Source: Cladocopium goreaui (Eukaryota > Sar > Dinophyceae > Suessiales > Symbiodiniaceae). Taken from it: a stretch of 64,000 nucleotides of DNA. The DNA lies in NCBI GenBank assembly GCA_947184155.2, contig CAMXCT020001458.1, positions 574,501 to 638,500 of the forward strand, read 5' to 3'. This document shows positions 9,894 to 19,659 of the stretch, one piece after another (the first letter of the stretch is position 1; every line of letters starts with the position of its first letter). Both the position numbers and the translations under genes were made by a program. Below the pieces are notes generated by a model, which was not told the DNA's origin, did no database searches, and saw only the letters and a program-made list of their open reading frames with translations.

Positions 9894-10025
9894 TAGATGG
9901 ATGGATGGATGGATGGATGGATGGATAGATAGATAGATAGATAGATAAATCGATAGATAGATAGATAGATAGATAGATAGGTCGATAGATAGATAGATAG
10001 ATAGATTGATAGATTGAAAGATACA
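9894..10025. repeat. GATG/GATA tetranucleotide microsatellite
   Basis: Six or seven GATG units pass into a long GATA run with rare GATC interruptions. It is intronic, between exons C and D. Confidence 0.95.
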
Positions 10026-10086
10026 TGTAAATAATATAGAAGCTAGATTCTTTTTGACAATTGAGCTTGCGTTTGTGTCATGCAAG

Positions 10087-10435
10087 GACTTGGATGTCAG
10101 ACAAGCAGCGGTCAAACAAGATGAAGCAACTTGCTGTCAGCATGCACGTCAGAAACCAAATTCACAAGGGGCGTCAAGATGTTCTTGAACCTTTCATGCA
10201 GGGCAATTGCCACATGATCGCCTGCGAAAGCAATGAACGTTGCATTGCCGAGTTTGGTGCCTTTGCTCGGAAGGCAGATGGTGGTGGTGGAAAGGTGGCA
10301 AAATTGCTGTACATCGATGCAAACAAATTCGGCCGAATGTCCGATGATGAGTTGGATTGCGTCGCAGGTTTTGTGGAGCGCATTTGCATCCAAGATCCTG
10401 AAAACACAGCTGCAATCTTCCTGATGCCCAACTTG
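10087..10435 (+). CDS. Unknown intron-rich gene, exon D
   Basis: The acceptor is ATGCAAG near 10086, and the frame reads TWMSDKQRSNKMKQLA to ENTAAIFLMPNL. The donor TTG^GTGAGC at 10436 is in phase 0. The segment contains a poly-glycine stretch (ADGGGGK). The family is unknown. Confidence 0.65.
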
Positions 10436-10557
10436 GTGAGCAAGAAGCGGTCCAAAGGCGGGCTGTGTGTGGCTGCTTGATGTTTAGGCTTGCCAAGTAG
10501 CTGCTCATTAAATAAAAGGTCAATCTCAAGTCTTTTTCATTATATACAATAGGTCAG

Positions 10558-11026
10558 GATGTGACTGCTGACGATCATATACGTGCAGCCCCAGTTAGTG
10601 TTACCCGCCATGGGCTTGGAGGCGACAGAGAAGAGCGACAGCGAGTTGAAAGGAAAAGTGAAGCGAAGGGCCTCATCCCCTTGCTGACAACCATCAGGAT
10701 GTCGGGATCTGGATTGCACGGCAATGACAACCGAAGCCTTGTCTACCACTGCTACATCCTTATCTCTGACTGCAACAAGAGGAACCTGTTTGAGGAGAGC
10801 TTTATGATGAGAAGGTGCTGTACCATTGAAGCCAACTGGCTGAACAACTCTGAGGTCTTCGTGACGCATGCAGAGCCGGGGCAAGCATCCCACCTTGGCA
10901 ATTTGTCAGAGGAGCGGAGGGCAGCCCAGATCTTGGGTGGAGAGTCGGTTCCAACACGAATCTTTGAGGCCATGACCTTGAACTGCGAGGTGGTCCCAAA
11001 GCCCTTGTTGAAGTCAGCGTCAGACC
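10558..11026 (+). CDS. Unknown intron-rich gene, exon E
   Basis: The acceptor GGTCAG precedes GATGTGACTGC. In phase 0 it joins exon D as MPNL-DVTADDH. The frame continues through a basic segment (GDREERQRVERK), then CYILISDCNKRNLF, to LLKSASDQ with a possible donor at 11026. The family is unknown. Confidence 0.6.
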
Positions 11027-11208
11027 AAGTCACTGGGCTGACCATTTTTGTTTTCCCTGTTGTTATTTGGTATGATTTCCACCAAAAGGCAATCCAAAAA
11101 AGAAATGCTGCAACATGTTGTTTTTAGTTCCACCTAGAAGTGGCTAAGTTGACAATCAAAACATGAAATGCTGCATGAATTCGACAAAGAAGAGCTAGCT
11201 GAACATGA

Positions 11209-11591
11209 GACATGACCAAAACTTTCTTTGGTGTGCGTTTCGCACTGCATTGTGAGGTGATTGTTGGCCACTATTCACCATATGATGGTTGCGTCGAGAA
11301 AACGATCCTCAAGATGAACATTGGTGCACACAACTCCTGGAAGGTTGTCTCCACTGGCTTGCGGGCAGATCATTTGGTGGCTGCGCGAAACCATGTTGCA
11401 AAGTGTCTCCTTCAAGATTGGAAGTCAGCAAGTTGGAAATTGCTACCTGAACAACACTTGAAATTCCAGGCTGCTTTATCAGCAGAAGATGAGAAGAAGG
11501 TTCAAGTGGCGGCCCCGCCTACTTTGCAGATGGTGGTGCTGGATGAAGGTGGAGCAGCCACCCTATCCCAGGTCCTGGTGGAGATCCAAAG
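11209..11591 (+). CDS. Unknown intron-rich gene, exon F
   Basis: It reads FGVRFALHCEVIVGHYSPYD through NHVAKCLLQDWKSASW to TLSQVLVEIQ, with donor CAAA^GTAGG at 11592. The 5' limit is not clear: a stop lies just upstream in frame near 11206. Confidence 0.55.
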
Positions 11592-11760
11592 TAGGTTTGA
11601 TAAATAAATAAATAAATATATATATACACAATTATGCATGTATTTGTCAATGATAATCATATGTACATATAATACATACATGTATGCATACATACACATA
11701 CATACACACATATATATATGCTTATACATTTTCATCATTCTAATTTTATAAGTGCAGGCT
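11592..11760. repeat. AT-rich microsatellite in an intron
   Basis: AAAT units followed by TATA, ATAC and ACAT runs fill the start of the intron between exons F and G. Confidence 0.85.
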
Positions 11761-11875
11761 TTGCTTTTTTTTGTTTCTGCGTTGATGGTTTCAATACAAA
11801 CCATGGAAACAAAGGGTTTGGGTTGCTACCAAAACAAAGATGCCCCGCATGTTCTTCATGACTTTGTGATTGAAG

Positions 11876-12005
11876 GATGTGAGACGTCGCTGGGCCTCAG
11901 ACATTGTCTATGGCCCCGATTGGATAGCGGAGGTCTCCAAGTTCGACACCATGTTGGCCCAGCACAATGCAGAGCCACAAGTGCTTTGCCTGGATTCAGG
12001 GCTGT
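11876..12005 (+). CDS. Unknown intron-rich gene, exon G
   Basis: From acceptor TTGAAG the frame reads DVRRRWASDIVYGPDWIAEV to PQVLCLDSG. Stops close the frame on both sides, as expected of a short exon. The phase with exon F is not resolved. Confidence 0.5.
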
Positions 12006-12080
12006 GTGGGCGGCTTTTTTAAATACAACATGTGTCAACATTTCTTGACTGCATAATTTCTCTTCGACTGCTTTCGTCAG

Positions 12081-12410
12081 GTGGTTGCCCAAGCCGCTGC
12101 CGCTGCAGCAGAAGCTCCAGTCCAATTTGAAGGTGAGTGGTCCATCATTGAGAGAGAGGCAATTCCTGAAGGAACTGTGCACGAGTTCGCCACTGATGTC
12201 GATGGCAACTTGAAGTTCCTCCTGTGGATCAAGGATGATCAGACTAAGTTGTATCTGACCTCGACCTCAGATGTTGCTGTGCCCCTGGACAAGCCGATCT
12301 TCTGGCATGCGCGGACGGATTGGTTCCGGCCGCCAAAGAGCACCCGCCTTCTTGCCAATTCTGATGAGACCAAGATCCATGTCTTTGATGTTGCCAATGA
12401 CTTGACTCGG
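12081..12410 (+). CDS. Unknown intron-rich gene, exon H
   Basis: The acceptor TTTCGTCAG ends at 12080. The exon is 110 codons in phase 0, from VVAQAAAAAAEAP to FDVANDLTR. It contains an alanine run and a beta-rich segment (FLLWIKDDQTKLYL). The donor is CGG^GTTTTT at 12411. Confidence 0.65.
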
Positions 12411-12533
12411 GTTTTTTGGCCACTCTAGGATAGAGTTTTTCCTAATACTGTGAAGGTTTTTGGATTGCGTTTGGTTTTGGATGGCGGCGTGTTTTTGATA
12501 CATGCCGTCTCTTTCAATGAAGTTCCAGCCAAG

Positions 12534-12974
12534 GTTGTTTGCGAGGTTCCCCGGGGCGATGCAAATGGAACAGAAGATTCGGCCCCTGCATCCCTGCGGA
12601 CCATTCTGCAGGAGGCAGAAGCAAGTGGGCTGCTGGATCTAAAGATCTTTGGCCATTCGGTGAAGCGCCCGGCTGGTGCTGCTTTGTCCACGGCGGAGGA
12701 AGATTACTTTGTGATTGAAGCTGAGGGAGATGCGGACTCCCGTTGGTGTTTGCGCCCAAAGGCCTTCCCTGAGGCATCTGCTGTCAATGTGAACAATGCA
12801 GCGGATTTTTTTCCTGCAGCACAGCTGGTGGAAAGCCAACGGATCGCTGTGCTGTGGCGTGTTGCCGTGGATCCCAACTCTGGGATGTTGGTTCCCAAGA
12901 AGCCGCTCTACTTCATTGCCCATGAAGCTCAGACATTGAAGTTGGTAGCTGGTATGGCGCTTCGCATTGTGTGA
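12534..12974 (+). CDS. Unknown intron-rich gene, exon I (last)
   Basis: The acceptor TTCCAGCCAAG ends at 12533 and continues exon H in phase 0 as DLTR-VVCEVPRG. The frame runs to a TGA at 12972-12974 after LVAGMALRIV. The domain alternates charged and hydrophobic segments (DYFVIEAEGDADSRW, RIAVLWRVAVD). The spliced exons A-I would give a protein of roughly 1,000 residues that I cannot assign. Confidence 0.6.
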   Translation, partial: VVCEVPRGDANGTEDSAPASLRTILQEAEASGLLDLKIFGHSVKRPAGAALSTAEEDYFVIEAEGDADSRWCLRPKAFPEASAVNVNNAADFFPAAQLVESQRIAVLWRVAVDPNSGMLVPKKPLYFIAHEAQTLKLVAGMALRIV

Positions 12975-13653
12975 ACTTGGCTGACCCTGCCAGTTGTCAT
13001 GGCTTGGCAATTTTTGAGTGGGCTGTGGAACTTGTGATGAGGAAGAACTATTTACAACCCACAAAAATAAGTATACAGATAATTCATCCTACTTTTACAA
13101 CATATATACATATGCTTAACATACACCATCAACAGTCCAGATTTCGGCCCTTAGATGCCAAGATGACGGCCTGATGCCACAATTCTTTTGCGTTCCCCTC
13201 TGACACTGAAATGTCATTGGGATTTGGCCGGCTGATTTTGACTCGTCCTGTCAGTGAGCTGTCACAGTGTAGGGAAGTTGTGCAGCCGCTGTATCAGCCC
13301 ATTTTGACATTTGATTCTCCTAGGCAAGTGCGATATTGCAGCAAAGTGACACCGTTAAGCCTTTGGAACCCAAGTTGTGCAGGCATGTTGCCTGCAACTC
13401 TGACAAAGCTTTTCACCATCTTATTTGCAAACTTAAGACAGGCATTGAAATTGCTGAGAAGAGTGAGGGCTCCAGAGTGTCATCAGACCATCAACACTGC
13501 TGACCGTTGTGAGAGAAAAGTGAAAAGGAACCTTTTCTGAGCCTACGTATACTTAACAAGCCATTTTCCACAATATGTCAAAGGCAGAGATGTGCAAGCC
13601 ATGGCCGGGTTTGCAAAGTCTGGCCCAAACTTGCCCTTGAACTTGTCACGACC
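12975..13653. other. Spacer without a recognised gene
   Basis: One plus-strand open frame (13211-13540) has no recognisable feature. A short AT-rich patch with TATACA units lies near 13080-13120. Confidence 0.4.
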
Positions 13654-14628
13654 ATGGCGGGTGATGACTGGCTAGGGGACATTGAGCTGGATATGGTGGG
13701 CGAGCATTTGAGAGGTGCTCCACGTCCTTCAGCCTTGCGCCCTTCACATTCTCTTCCTGCCATTGCTTCTTCTGGTGGAAGCCCTGATGCCGCTGGTGGT
13801 GGACGTGGACGCCCTGCAGCACCTCATCCACACAACCATGGTGGCGCTGCTTCCTCCAGGCCAGGCTTGCAGCGCATGTTCGCAGCAATTTCTGTGCGCA
13901 ACAGCAGCAAAGGGGCAGAGACACCAGGTACTGGTGAGGAGGCTGATGGTGAGAAAATTGATGATGAGGAGAAAAACAAGTTGAAAGCTGAAGTTACTAA
14001 GGAGTTGAAGGATGCCACTGCCATCAGCACTGCCATGAAAAGGCCGGCGAGTGTGGCAAAGCCAAAGGGAAAGGGCAAAGGAAAGCCGAAAGGAAAGCCG
14101 AAAGGAAAGCCGAAAGGAAAGGCGAAAGGAACAGCCATTGCTTCTTCTTCGAAGCCCGAGGCAGAAGATGTGAATGGAGATAGTGAAGATGATGGTGAGG
14201 GTGACACGCCCCAGAAGAATGAGAAAAAGCCAGAAGATGACAAGCTGGAGACACCCAAAGCTCCCTCCAAAAAGGACAAGGACAACAAGGAGACTGAGGC
14301 TACACCAAAAGCTTCTCCCAAAAAGACCGTGGACACTTCTTCACCCAAGGACTCCAAGAAGAAAGCGGCTCCCAAGGCGGTTGGAAAGGCCAAGAACAAG
14401 GCGGCTCGCAAGGTGAAAGCAACTTGTGCTGATCCTAGCAAGTCTATCTTTGACCATCGCAACAAGTTCATTGCAGCAAAGAAAAAAGAGTTCAAGGAGG
14501 CCGGTCGCAATCTCACGAAGAAGGAGGCCCACACGACAGCTTGTGAGCTCTGGCAGAAGTCCGAAGAGAAGCAGGCATTGCTTGTTGGGATGTCCGACGC
14601 GGAGAAGCGCAAACGCAAGTTCATGTAG
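13654..14628 (+). CDS. Lysine-rich protein with HMG-box-like C-terminus
   Basis: An intronless frame of 324 codons with a good start (ACGACCATGG). The N-terminal 90 residues are Pro/Ser/Gly-rich. Residues about 136-155 are a GKPK repeat encoded by a 12-bp tandem repeat (about 14068-14124). A long Lys/Glu/Pro-rich disordered middle follows, and the last 60 residues (FDHRNKFIAAKKKEF, then ACELWQKSEEKQ and DAEKRKRKF) resemble an HMG-box-type DNA-binding helix set. A chromatin or DNA-binding role is an inference from composition. It lies inside the TIR element, downstream of the unknown gene. Confidence 0.65.
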   Translation: MAGDDWLGDIELDMVGEHLRGAPRPSALRPSHSLPAIASSGGSPDAAGGGRGRPAAPHPHNHGGAASSRPGLQRMFAAISVRNSSKGAETPGTGEEADGEKIDDEEKNKLKAEVTKELKDATAISTAMKRPASVAKPKGKGKGKPKGKPKGKPKGKAKGTAIASSSKPEAEDVNGDSEDDGEGDTPQKNEKKPEDDKLETPKAPSKKDKDNKETEATPKASPKKTVDTSSPKDSKKKAAPKAVGKAKNKAARKVKATCADPSKSIFDHRNKFIAAKKKEFKEAGRNLTKKEAHTTACELWQKSEEKQALLVGMSDAEKRKRKFM

Positions 14629-14796
14629 ATGTGCCTATATGGTGGGCTTTGTGGCTGATTTTGACATCAGATCGAAAGGAGGTTCAAAAAATGTCCGCCG
14701 AGTTCATATGCTGTTTTGGCTGTCATGCTTGATCCAGTTTGCAATGTAATGAATGTTCTTCAGTTCTTCTTGATGCATCTTACTGTGGCTTTGTTT

Positions 14797-14955
14797 GTTT
14801 TTGCAGCTCATGCAGCTCTTGTCTGGATTCCGACCAGTTTTTGCAGTTCATGCAGCTCTTGTCTGGATTCCGACATGTTTTTGCAGTTCATGCAGCTCTT
14901 GTCTGGATTCCGACATGTTTTTGCAGCTCATGCAGCTCTTGTCTGGATTCCGACA
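14797..14955. repeat. 40-bp tandem repeat, four copies, each with a GGAATCC-type hairpin
   Basis: Units of TTTTGCAG, a CATGCAGCTC segment and TGTCTGGATTCCGACA recur at 14801, 14841, 14881 and 14921. The last element is the reverse complement of TGTCGGAATCCAGACA, so each copy can fold into the hairpin family found further right. Confidence 0.9.
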
Positions 14956-15139
14956 ATGGCTGGTCAAGACTTGCGGTGAAAGTTCGGTATATGAATTAAC
15001 GGATCAAAACAAGAACTTTGTTTGAAACTGATAAGCTATCTTGCCTAGAATAGATGACTTGAATTTTTTCCTCAACTTTTTCTCGCGTCAGGTGACACTA
15101 AATCAATGCAAAGGGTATCAGCAGCTAGGTCTCGCCCCT

Positions 15140-16207
15140 TCACAACCTTTGCCCACACTCAGTGCAAAAGCTGTGGTTTTCACGAACTGGTGCGCCACAA
15201 CATCCAGAAAAACGAGTCTTCCCTTTTGTGTTGTCTTGTCTCTCTCCATTTGGTAGTGACACGTTCCCCCAGGTGGTCTGAAGTGCATGTTGTTGCCGTG
15301 CTTCTGTAGGGATGTCATAGGTTGTTTGCAACATCTTGGCACTAGTGCCCGTAACAGCTGAAATCACTGACCATGGCACGCCATGTTGGCTCATCAGGGT
15401 GACAGCCGTTTTTTTGAAAGAATGTGTGCCAAGCTTTGTCAAATCATAGCCATTGAAGGGATGTGGTTGCTTTTTGCTGTTGGCTGCTGCTCTAGCTTTG
15501 CAGAGCGCGTCAGCCACTTGCGTCAGGCGTCTCAAATAAGCTCTCTCAGAGACACTCTTGTTCCATTTCCTTTTTTGGCCATTTGCATCAAACCCGGGAA
15601 ATAACACATCATCACTACCTTTAGGCTGGTCAGGATGTGGCCATGTGGTGCCATCACTGGCAGTCAAAGGTTTCCCTCCAAAGGCCCATTGCCATAGTAG
15701 GTCCCTGAATGGAGTGTACAATGGTATTGTTCTTGCTACTGTCTTTCCGTTCACTTTTGGTATGGAGATGCTTGAGCTCTCTGGCTGTGATGGGTCCAAG
15801 CCAGAAAACCAAGCCCATGTACACTGTCTTGCCGCATCAGCTCTGTCCCCTATGAAAAGTTGCAGGAGTGCAAGCACAGCCGCCCAGGCACACCCAACAT
15901 TCAAAAGACCCTCATACACATGAATGATCTGCTCTGTTGTGAAGGGTTGACGCCCACCACGTGGATTGGAAACAACACGCTTCATGCGGCACCTTTGCAT
16001 GTGAGCAGCGCAGCAAAACCTGACCACTTTGCACTTCGCAGAAAGCTTCCAGCATTGGTCTTTAAGCACTTTCTTGCAAGAAAGCTGTAATTTCAGCCCT
16101 ACATTTTTCACATCAGTCTTTCGCTTGCATTTTGCATAGGCGCATGCCAACTTAATTCGGCTACCCTTTGCCCTGGGAGGGCCTCGTGTGACTTTCTGTT
16201 TAACCAT
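15140..16207 (-). CDS. Tyrosine recombinase with C-terminal zinc ribbon
   Basis: The protein is 355 residues from the internal Met at 16207; an upstream in-frame Met at 16282 would add 25 residues with a hydrophobic start (MAGIALLLFL). Catalytic boxes, numbered from 16282: GDRADAARQ with Arg 147, a beta-strand lysine near 180 (IPKVNGKTVAR), THSFKKTA at 286-293 where the usual HxxR Arg is Lys, and TGTSAKMLQTTYD with the likely nucleophile Tyr 322. A Cys-rich N-terminal segment (CKKVLKDQC, KVVRFCC) and a CCG..CTECG zinc ribbon at the C-terminus flank the core. These enzymes cut and join DNA through a 3'-phosphotyrosine. Its position by the right terminal repeat, reading inward, suggests it belongs to the element's mobility functions. 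Confidence 0.8.
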   Translation of the reverse strand: MVKQKVTRGPPRAKGSRIKLACAYAKCKRKTDVKNVGLKLQLSCKKVLKDQCWKLSAKCKVVRFCCAAHMQRCRMKRVVSNPRGGRQPFTTEQIIHVYEGLLNVGCAWAAVLALLQLFIGDRADAARQCTWAWFSGLDPSQPESSSISIPKVNGKTVARTIPLYTPFRDLLWQWAFGGKPLTASDGTTWPHPDQPKGSDDVLFPGFDANGQKRKWNKSVSERAYLRRLTQVADALCKARAAANSKKQPHPFNGYDLTKLGTHSFKKTAVTLMSQHGVPWSVISAVTGTSAKMLQTTYDIPTEARQQHALQTTWGNVSLPNGERQDNTKGKTRFSGCCGAPVRENHSFCTECGQRL

Positions 16208-16356
16208 GGCTTCCTCTAAGCTTGAGCCCTGAAAACCAGACCAACACCCTGAGAGGAACAAGAGTAGGGCAATGCCTGCCAACAGCCTGTCAAAGGTATA
16301 TGCAACTCCTGGGTTTGTTTGTGTGGAAAATAAGCGTTCACAAAAAAGGAACCAGA

Positions 16357-16382
16357 CTGGTAACCAGCGTATGTGGGTGAGT
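16357..16382 (-). repeat. Right terminal inverted repeat
   Basis: It is an exact reverse complement of window bases 1-26. The flank beyond it begins CTGGTTTTTCTGC. Confidence 0.85.
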
Positions 16383-16529
16383 CTGGTTTTTCTGCTGCTG
16401 TGCTGGGCTCTGGACCGCTTCTGTTTTCGCTTCCGTTATCCACCTGGAAACGGCCGGGCCCCTTCCGAAACGGTATATGGGTATATAGGAAAGAATGCAT
16501 AGGAAAAGAATGCATGACTGTATGACACA

Positions 16530-16795
16530 ATGAGTTTGTTTGGAATGAGTGAATGTTGGGCGGAATCCAGCCCATGGAGTTTGTTTGGAATGAGTTTGTT
16601 TGGAATGAGTGAATGTTGGGCGGAATCCAGCCCATGGAGTTTGTTTGGAATGAGTTTGTTTGGAATGAGTGAATGTTGGGCGGAATCCAGCCCATGGAGT
16701 TTGTTTGAATGAATGTTGGGCGGAATCCAGCCCATGGAGTTTGTTTGGTTTGAATGTATGTTGGGCGGAATCCAGCCCATAGGTATTGTAATATG
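16530..16795. repeat. 60-bp tandem repeat with TTGGGC-GGAATCC-A-GCCCA hairpins
   Basis: Three 60-bp units, then shorter ones, each contain GAGTTTGTTTGGAATGAG and TTGGGCGGAATCCAGCCCA. Hairpins lie near 16556, 16616, 16676, 16713 and 16762. Confidence 0.9.
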
Positions 16796-16817
16796 GTACA
16801 AAAGAGAGAGGGAGAGA

Positions 16818-17122
16818 CAGTAAAGAGATAGACAGATAGACAGATAGACAGATACGCAACCAATAGACATACAGCTGATAGATAGATAGATAGATAGATT
16901 GATTGATTGATAGATAGATAAATAGATAGATTGATAGATTGATAGATTGATAGATTGATAGATAGATAGATAGATAGATAGACAGATAGATAGATAGATA
17001 GATAGACAGATAGATAGATAAATCGAGAAGAAACAGAGGCAGACAGATTAGAATGATAGATCAATGGATGGATAGATACTTTAGATCGATACTTTAGATA
17101 GGCAGATCGATAGATAGAAAAT
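16818..17122. repeat. GATA/GACA tetranucleotide microsatellite
   Basis: It consists of long GATA runs with GACA and GATT variants. Open frames through it encode only SIYL-type repeats and are artefacts. Confidence 0.95.
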
Positions 17123-17135
17123 TGGTAGTCTATAT

Positions 17136-17435
17136 GTTTGGTTGGACGTTGGGCGGAATCCTGCCCAGGTTTTGTGATGTTTTGTTCATCTTGGGCGGAA
17201 TCCAGCCCAAAGTCAACTTGAATGTTTCTGAGCCAAGTCCTGCGCGGAATCCAGCAGGGGTTCAGCCTTGGGCCGGAGTCCGCCCAAGAATAACAAACGA
17301 AAAGTGGAAACGCTAATTCAAAAGGAGTTCGTGAGCAAGCATTACAGTAGACAGCTCTCACGCCAACCCCAACCTTACTCAACACAGGGTTTGGATGCTA
17401 GTTTGTGGGGCTTGGGCTGGATTCCGCCCAAGCCC
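17136..17435. repeat. Cluster of five GGAATCC-core hairpins with different arms
   Basis: Near 17150 and 17193 the arms are TTGGGC/GCCCA. Near 17249 they are CCTGC/GCAGG. Near 17270 the core is GGAGTCC with TTGGGC/GCCCAA arms. Near 17409 the motif is reversed and extended (GGGGCTTGGGC paired with GCCCAAGCCCC). Confidence 0.8.
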
Positions 17436-17579
17436 CGTGGGAACAACAGTGACAGCAAACCGGCGCCTTCACTTGCAGGCTTCATGGCTGAGTCCTGACA
17501 GAATTTGCCCGCAGCATTTATTTTTCGGCCAAGGTCAACCCAAAAGCCCCTCAAAGCTCTGCGTTTTTGATTTGGTGGC

Positions 17580-17783
17580 ATGGCTTTGGAGCTTAAAGCG
17601 ACACGATGCCGTGTGCCTGGCAAGACCTATGTGGAACCTGATGAGGGCAATCTTGGGGAGTTCATCCACCAATGGATTGAAGAACGCCATGATTTTTTGA
17701 CTTTGGAGTTTGGATCAGCCACGATTTTGCCCCCCACGGAAATCTGTTTGAAGCCTGTGACATCTGCCAAAGAAAATCGTCTC
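17580..17783 (+). CDS. Unknown gene, first exon
   Basis: From ATG 17580 (GGTGGCATGG) the frame reads MALELKATRCRVPGKT through EFIHQWIEERHDFLTLEF to TSAKENRLS, with donor CTCA^GTGCG. No family is recognised. The second exon is probably near 18150-18422. Confidence 0.5.
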
Positions 17784-18149
17784 AGTGCGTTGCTTGGCAA
17801 TTCAGTAACAACATGTTTGGCTTGTGCCCAAAACCATATCATTCTTATTTTAAAAAACAGCTGCTCTTTTCTACAAGTATTTAGCATCATCATCCTTTAG
17901 GGTTCTCAATCGGGCATGCTCGCGCAGCATGCAGGCTCCTGCTCCAGCACATGCTGATTGTGAACCCAGAGGGATGGGTGCAGGCCTCGCAGAAGGCAAA
18001 GCCGACTGACGCTGATGACAAAGTGGTTCCTTGACATGCTGATACTGATAGCTTTTGGAAACTGACATGTTCCAGTAGTAGGTTTTTGCTTCTTGTTTGT
18101 GCCAGTGATACATGTAAGCAACAATCAAGGTGTCCAGCCAATCCCATTA

Positions 18150-18422
18150 AAGGAGAGAAAAATCAAACAACGAGTGTCCAATCCCGTGTTAAAGTCAACC
18201 GCTCAGGTTTCCCTCTACCAGAAGGGGGTGGAGATTCATTGCGCTGAATTCTTTGTTCACCTCTGCAAGAGCAAGGATGAGTTTTCCGCGCCCACCTTCA
18301 TGTTTCCCAACCACCTCTTTGTCTGTCTAGAGAAGTTCGAAGTCCTCGTTGTCAAGTGCAAAAATTTGAATGTGGCAAAGAAGTCCAAGGATGATGAGGA
18401 AAACGAAATCCTTTTGATGTAG
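18150..18422 (+). CDS. Unknown gene, probable second and last exon
   Basis: The acceptor may be CATTAAAG near 18150. The frame reads ERKIKQRVSNPVLKS, then VSLYQKGVEIHCAEFFVHLC, FMFPNHLFVCLEKFEVLVV and ends DDEENEILLM with TAG. It is compatible with the exon at 17580, but the junction is not proven. Confidence 0.45.
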   Translation, partial: KERKIKQRVSNPVLKSTAQVSLYQKGVEIHCAEFFVHLCKSKDEFSAPTFMFPNHLFVCLEKFEVLVVKCKNLNVAKKSKDDEENEILLM

Positions 18423-18639
18423 AAAGAGAGATTCTGCACAACTCGATGATATGAGAAAAAAGATGCGCTCGTGGTGACTTGTTCTGAGCTTGAAACCTTT
18501 GAAGTTCTCGTAGCCTCAGGCGTTTAGGCAACACTCATGTGGACAGAAATCCGGGGTGAACCAAGGCTGATCAAATCAAGGAAACAACTGTGAAGCCCTC
18601 AGAGCACTCAGAATCTTTTTTTTCGCCATTGCCATTGCC

Positions 18640-19265
18640 TGTCTTTGCAGTGCCATTGCTGCCGCCGCCAGGTTCCAAATGAGATTTGGAGTGGAATCAG
18701 TTTGAACATGTTTGAGATTTGATTCCAACTATATAGATTACTAGTTTTGCATAGTATTAGATTGCAGTGGGGTTATATTATCGATTTATTTATATTGTAT
18801 TTTTCAAATTTCAACATCCCTTTTTGGACCCGGCTGAAGGCCAGTCTTTGCTGGAAGTCTGTGCCGCCCCCAGTTGCATTGCCGCCGCATCGCCAGCCAA
18901 TGGTTCAATTTGAGATGAGAGATTTGATGCCACTTTGAAAAGTATAAAAGTGGATCCCAACTATAGATGTGAATAGTGTTAGATTGCAATGGAGTTATTG
19001 TAGATTTATCTATATCGTATTTTTCAAATTTCAACATCCCATTTTGAATCCGGCTGAAGGCCAGTCTTTTGCTGGCAGTTTGTGCCGCCCCCAGCCGCAG
19101 CGCCAGTGGTTCCAAATGAAAAAGATTTGAAATGATTTGAGATTTGATGCCACTTTGAAATGTATAAAAGTGGATTCCAACTAGATGTGAATAGTATTAG
19201 ATTGCAGTGGGGTGATATTTTCGATTTATGAATCTATATCATATGTTTGCCAAATTTCAACCGTT
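18640..19265. repeat. Tandem repeat of about 210-240 bp, three diverged copies
   Basis: Each copy has GCCGCCGCC-like and TTCCAAATGA segments, a GATTTGA stretch, TTAGATTGCA(G/A)TGG, a TTTTTCAAATTTCAACATCC segment and GGCTGAAGGCCAGTCTTT. Confidence 0.85.
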
Positions 19266-19483
19266 TCAACCTCCCCTTTTCTTTGGAACCCACAGCTGCT
19301 CCTTGTTGTGCTCGCACCACTCAACGAACCTCAGAGAAGCGCAACACTCAGACACCGAAAATCAAAGTGAAGTTGAGACAGGAAAAAACTTTAAGGCGAG
19401 GAGCCATCTCGTCTCCCACGGCTCTGCCCACGCGCGGCGCTGAAAGATGTACTCTTCCTTAGTGAGGGGCACTGCAAGATGCT

Positions 19484-19616
19484 AATTTTCATTTTGGGTT
19501 GGCACCCCAAAAAAGGCCCCCACAAGTCATGAAAACTTGGGAACAATGTGGGGAAAACAGTGTATTCTTGAGACTTGTAGGGGCCTTTTTCGGTGAACCA
19601 ACCCAAGTGGAAAATT
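19484..19616. mobile_element. MITE-like inverted-repeat element, family F copy 1
   Basis: The ends are AATTTTC and GAAAATT. The arms contain TTGGGTTGG, a CACC segment, AAAAAGGCCCC and ACAAGTC in inverted order. A second copy lies at 23826-23958. Confidence 0.85.
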
Positions 19617-19659
19617 GCCACTGCAAGATCAATTCAAAACAATCCAAACAAAGCAACAG

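Larger units (their letters stand above)
1..16382. mobile_element. Large composite mobile element bounded by 26-bp terminal inverted repeats
   Basis: The first 26 bases of the window and bases 16357-16382 are exact reverse complements. Between them lie a C5 DNA methyltransferase, a DUF7869-like transposase-type gene, an intron-rich unknown gene and a lysine-rich protein gene, all on the plus strand, and a minus-strand tyrosine recombinase that starts 175 bp from the right end. The outermost genes both point inward. Tyrosine recombinase cargo elements such as fungal Starships place the recombinase near one end, whereas short TIRs are typical of DDE transposons, so either enzyme could be the mobilising one. 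The left flank is outside the window, so no target-site duplication can be checked and the TIR could extend further left. A 26-bp perfect match by chance is negligible, but two separate insertions of one small element in opposite orientation remain possible. Confidence 0.7.

Noticed and set aside
16216-17385. A 389-codon minus-strand frame rich in SIYLS and DSAQH repeats
   Set aside because: It translates the GATA microsatellite and the GGAATCC hairpin repeats; no non-repetitive protein sequence supports it.
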